DNA of 7,463 nt from SFWF01 sp045587065 (GTDB taxonomy: Bacteria; Bacillota; Clostridia; Oscillospirales; Acutalibacteraceae), in NCBI GenBank assembly GCA_045587065.1, contig JAZNBQ010000045.1, forward strand, positions 1 through 7,463, in the 5' to 3' direction. Of this stretch, positions 5,296 through 7,463 are shown in pieces; the first letter of the stretch is position 1, and the number at the start of each line of letters is the position of its first letter. The notes below the pieces were generated by a model. That model was not told where the DNA came from. It saw only the letters and a program-made list of their open reading frames with translations, and searched no databases. The translations under genes and the position numbers were made by a program.

Positions 5296-6221
5296 TATTT
5301 AGTAGCACCTCCCAGTGGTTTTTTAGCAGTCCAATTGTTGATATAGAAAACCAAGATGTTCATTAGCAGAATAGAGAATGAAACTCCTTCCGGGTATGAA
5401 CCCCAGTAACGAATAATAAATGTTACAAGTCCGCAACCAAAACCGAAAATAACTTTACCCCATGCTGTAACAGGACTGGTAACGTAGTCAGTAGCCATAA
5501 AAATAGCTCCAATCATAAGTCCGCCTGCAAAAATCTGGGAAGTAGCATATTCAAATCCGCCGGCAATAAGGCTTAACACAAATACAGTAGCAATGAAAGT
5601 TAAAGGTGTGTGAACTGTAATAACCTTTCTTGCAACAAGGTATATACCGCCAAGAATCAAAGCAAGTGCACAGGTCTCACCTATGCAACCGCCGTGTTTT
5701 CCAAGGAAAAGAGTCAAAAGTTCAACTTTTTCGCCACTTGCAATGTTTACAAGTGGGGTAGCAACAGCAACAAGCTCGTCGCCCTTGGGTGCAATCCAGT
5801 TTGTCATTGTTCCTGAAAAAGCAATAAGCATTATAATTCTTGCAGTAATGGCAGGATTAGCAAAATTCATACCAATTCCACCGAAAAGTTGTTTAACAAC
5901 AATAATAGCAATAACGCTTCCCAAAGCTGCTTGCCATATAGGAATGGTTACAGGAAGGTTAAAGGCTAAGAGAACACCGGTTACAACTGCAGAAAGGTCG
6001 CCAATGGTTGTAGGCTTTTTACAAAGATATTGAAATAAAAACTCACTAAGTACACAAGCGGCAACACAAACGGCAGTTATTACCAAAGCTTTAATACCAA
6101 AAATTAAAACAGAAGCAATAAGTGCAGGCATTAGAGCAATAACAACGTCTAGCATAAGTGTAGCGGTACTTGTTTTGGCTCTAATGTGAGGAGAAACAGA
6201 AATTATTAACTTTTCATTCAT
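5295..6221 (-). CDS. rnfD: Rnf electron transport complex subunit D
   Basis: A polytopic membrane subunit (308 aa, about 8-10 hydrophobic segments) homologous to NqrB; it carries covalent FMN and contributes to the ion path in characterised complexes. Family landmarks in order are SPHIR (about residues 10-14), NPAITARIIML, the attachment region L-V-A-V-A-T-P-L (Thr155), G-C-I-G-E-T-C-A-L-A-L, ATDYVTSPVTAWGK and YWGSYPEGVSFSILLMN. At the attachment site the usual S/T-G-A-T-P-L (or the S-S-A-T form I recall from some clostridial proteins) reads A-V-A-T-P-L, so the acceptor Thr and following Pro-Leu are kept but Ser and Gly are replaced. The GETS element reads GETC. GGAGG (6235-6231) lies 9 nt before the ATG, which overlaps the rnfC stop in TAATG. 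Confidence 0.97.
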   Translation of the reverse strand: MNEKLIISVSPHIRAKTSTATLMLDVVIALMPALIASVLIFGIKALVITAVCVAACVLSEFLFQYLCKKPTTIGDLSAVVTGVLLAFNLPVTIPIWQAALGSVIAIIVVKQLFGGIGMNFANPAITARIIMLIAFSGTMTNWIAPKGDELVAVATPLVNIASGEKVELLTLFLGKHGGCIGETCALALILGGIYLVARKVITVHTPLTFIATVFVLSLIAGGFEYATSQIFAGGLMIGAIFMATDYVTSPVTAWGKVIFGFGCGLVTFIIRYWGSYPEGVSFSILLMNILVFYINNWTAKKPLGGATK

Positions 6222-7463
6222 TATTTGTTACCTCCGTCTTTTTCTGCTTGATATTTGCGGAGCGCCGCTTTAGCAAGTTTGTTGTTTTCTACAAGAGGCC
6301 TTCTTGCAGGACAAACGTAGGAGCAGCATCCACATTCCATACAAAGATTAACCTTACGCTTTTCAAGTAAATCAAAATCCTTAAGTTCTAAACCTCTTGC
6401 ATAATCCAAAGGCATAAGGTTTAGAGGACAAGCGTCAACACATTTGCCGCATTTAATGCATTGAGTAGGCTCTGGCAGAACCGCATCCTTCTGGGCTAAT
6501 GCAATAATAGCGTTGGTGCTTTTTAAAATAGGAGAATCCAGAGTAGGAACGGCAATACCCATCATAGGACCACCGTACAATACTTTCTTTGGTTCTTCTT
6601 TAAATCCACCGCAGAAATTAAATACGTCACTCATAGATGTTCCAATTGGAGCAATAATGTTTTTAGGCTCCTTAACTGCGCTACCGTCAACAGTTACTAA
6701 TTTCTCTACAAGAGGAATACCTGTCTTAATGTATTTTGCAATGAAGGCAAGGGTAGTACAGTTAATAACAACTACACCTACGTCAATGGGAAGCTTACCC
6801 TCAGGAACAATTTTTCCTGTGCAGTTATAGATTAAAACTTTTTCTCCACCCTGTGGGTAGATAGATGGAAGCACTTTAACCTGAGTAACGTCATCTGATA
6901 ACTTATTCATTTCTTTTATAGCTTCAGGTTTGTTCTTCTCAATTCCAATAATAACCTTTTTAACGGCAAGAAATTTCTTTAAAAGCTCAATACCATCAGC
7001 TATAAGATTTGCATCGTCTATCATAGTTCTGGTGTCGCTTGTAATATATGGTTCGCATTCGGCACCGTTTATAACGATTTCCTCTATGCGAGACGTGTCT
7101 TTAACGTCAAGCTTTACGCCGGTTGGGAAACCTGCTCCGCCCAGACCAACAACGCCACTTTCTCTGACCGCAGAAATAAACTCGTCATAGTTGGTTACAT
7201 TCTTTGGTACGCAGTTGCTTGAAATTTCGTTTTTACCATCAGATTCAATTGTAATTGAAGCAACCTGACTTCCGTTGTTTACGAGAATTGTGCCAACCTC
7301 AGTTACAGTTCCTGAAACTGAAGCGTATACAGGAGAACTAACGTAACCGCCGGCTTCGGCAATAAGTTGTCCGATTTTAACTTCGTCGCCCTTTTTTACA
7401 CAAGGAACAGATGGCGCACCAATATGCATGTTCATAGGAATTGTAACAGTATTTGGTGAGTCC
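6221..7463 (-). CDS. rnfC: Rnf electron transport complex subunit C, 5' partial
   Basis: RnfC is the peripheral NADH-oxidising/NAD+-reducing subunit with FMN and Fe-S clusters. The frame is open to the right edge: nine residues precede the Met at 7435 and read into V-T-I-P-M-N-M-H-I-G-A-P, the conserved region normally found some 30-40 residues from the N-terminus. The real start is therefore outside the window. Numbered from that Met, residues about 1-60 form the barrel-sandwich domain. GVVGLGGAGFPTGVKL (95-109) and NGAECEPY (123-130) mark the Complex I 51-kDa-like NADH/FMN domain. A SLBB-like segment spans about 215-280, followed by two 4Fe-4S sites: Cys326/329/332/336 and Cys365/368/371/375. 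The C-terminus is short, like the roughly 440-aa clostridial proteins and unlike the long enterobacterial tail. It is the first rnf gene in the visible operon. Confidence 0.97.
   Translation of the reverse strand, partial: DSPNTVTIPMNMHIGAPSVPCVKKGDEVKIGQLIAEAGGYVSSPVYASVSGTVTEVGTILVNNGSQVASITIESDGKNEISSNCVPKNVTNYDEFISAVRESGVVGLGGAGFPTGVKLDVKDTSRIEEIVINGAECEPYITSDTRTMIDDANLIADGIELLKKFLAVKKVIIGIEKNKPEAIKEMNKLSDDVTQVKVLPSIYPQGGEKVLIYNCTGKIVPEGKLPIDVGVVVINCTTLAFIAKYIKTGIPLVEKLVTVDGSAVKEPKNIIAPIGTSMSDVFNFCGGFKEEPKKVLYGGPMMGIAVPTLDSPILKSTNAIIALAQKDAVLPEPTQCIKCGKCVDACPLNLMPLDYARGLELKDFDLLEKRKVNLCMECGCCSYVCPARRPLVENNKLAKAALRKYQAEKDGGNK

Noticed and set aside
5298..5312. G-G-A-T at the extreme C-terminus of RnfD (L-G-G-A-T-K) as a relocated flavin site
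   Set aside because: It lacks the upstream Asp and Ser/Thr context, lies at the protein's last residues, and the Gly-Gly codons are the GGGAGGT ribosome site for rnfG.
1907..6033. Plus-strand open frames opposite the rnf genes (for example 1907-2158, 2827-3024, 3210-3494, 4564-4851, 5683-6033, and 6513-6830 further on)
   Set aside because: All are antisense to well-recognised genes, have no family resemblance, and are best explained as shadows.
6221..7435. Met at 7435 as the rnfC start
   Set aside because: It sits inside the conserved V-T-I-P-x-x-x-H-I-G-A-P region and the frame continues to the window edge.
1..7463. CRISPR arrays, tRNA or rRNA genes, insertion sequences
   Set aside because: I saw no repeat-spacer pattern, RNA gene structure, transposase or terminal inverted repeats. 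Nearly all bases are covered by protein genes.

Overview
This AT-rich window has strong purine-rich ribosome binding sites. Its main content is an electron-transport (Rnf) operon in the order rnfC-rnfD-rnfG-rnfE-rnfA-rnfB, the arrangement seen in anaerobic Clostridia and other low-GC Firmicutes. With the multi-cluster RnfB and the accessory NusG-II and Gx-transporter genes, this points to an anaerobic Clostridia-like bacterium. I cannot name a genus from sequence alone.

Layout from right to left, following transcription of the minus strand: rnfC (7463 to 6221, 5' end outside the window), rnfD (6221-5295), an unusually long rnfG (5295-3991), rnfE (3991-3323), rnfA (3320-2730) and rnfB (2716-1931). 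The first three junctions are TAATG overlaps and the next two gaps are 2 and 13 nt, so this is one tightly coupled transcription unit. After rnfB comes a 53-nt gap with a perfect 10-bp hairpin. It is followed by a small membrane-anchored NusG domain II protein (1877-1500) and a Gx transporter family membrane protein (1489-1004). On the plus strand, bases 1-977 hold most of an ApbE-type FAD:protein FMN transferase that converges on the Gx gene. The two share a bidirectional terminator at about 977-1004. No stretch over 300 bases lacks a gene.

How they work together: RnfC (NADH/FMN/Fe-S) and RnfB (ferredoxin-facing Fe-S) exchange electrons through the membrane subunits RnfA and RnfE and the flavoproteins RnfD and RnfG. 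Reduced ferredoxin oxidation with NAD+ reduction is thereby coupled to Na+ or H+ transport. ApbE is the enzyme family that attaches FMN covalently to RnfD and RnfG.

The most notable observation is that the covalent FMN attachment motif, normally S/T-G-A-T, is altered at every expected site. RnfD has A-V-A-T. RnfG appears to carry two FMN-binding-type domains, with A-G-C-T in the first and A-Q-S-T in the second. In all three the acceptor Thr remains and the Ser/Thr three residues before it is Ala. Either flavinylation is degenerate here, or the system uses a shifted motif with its own ApbE.
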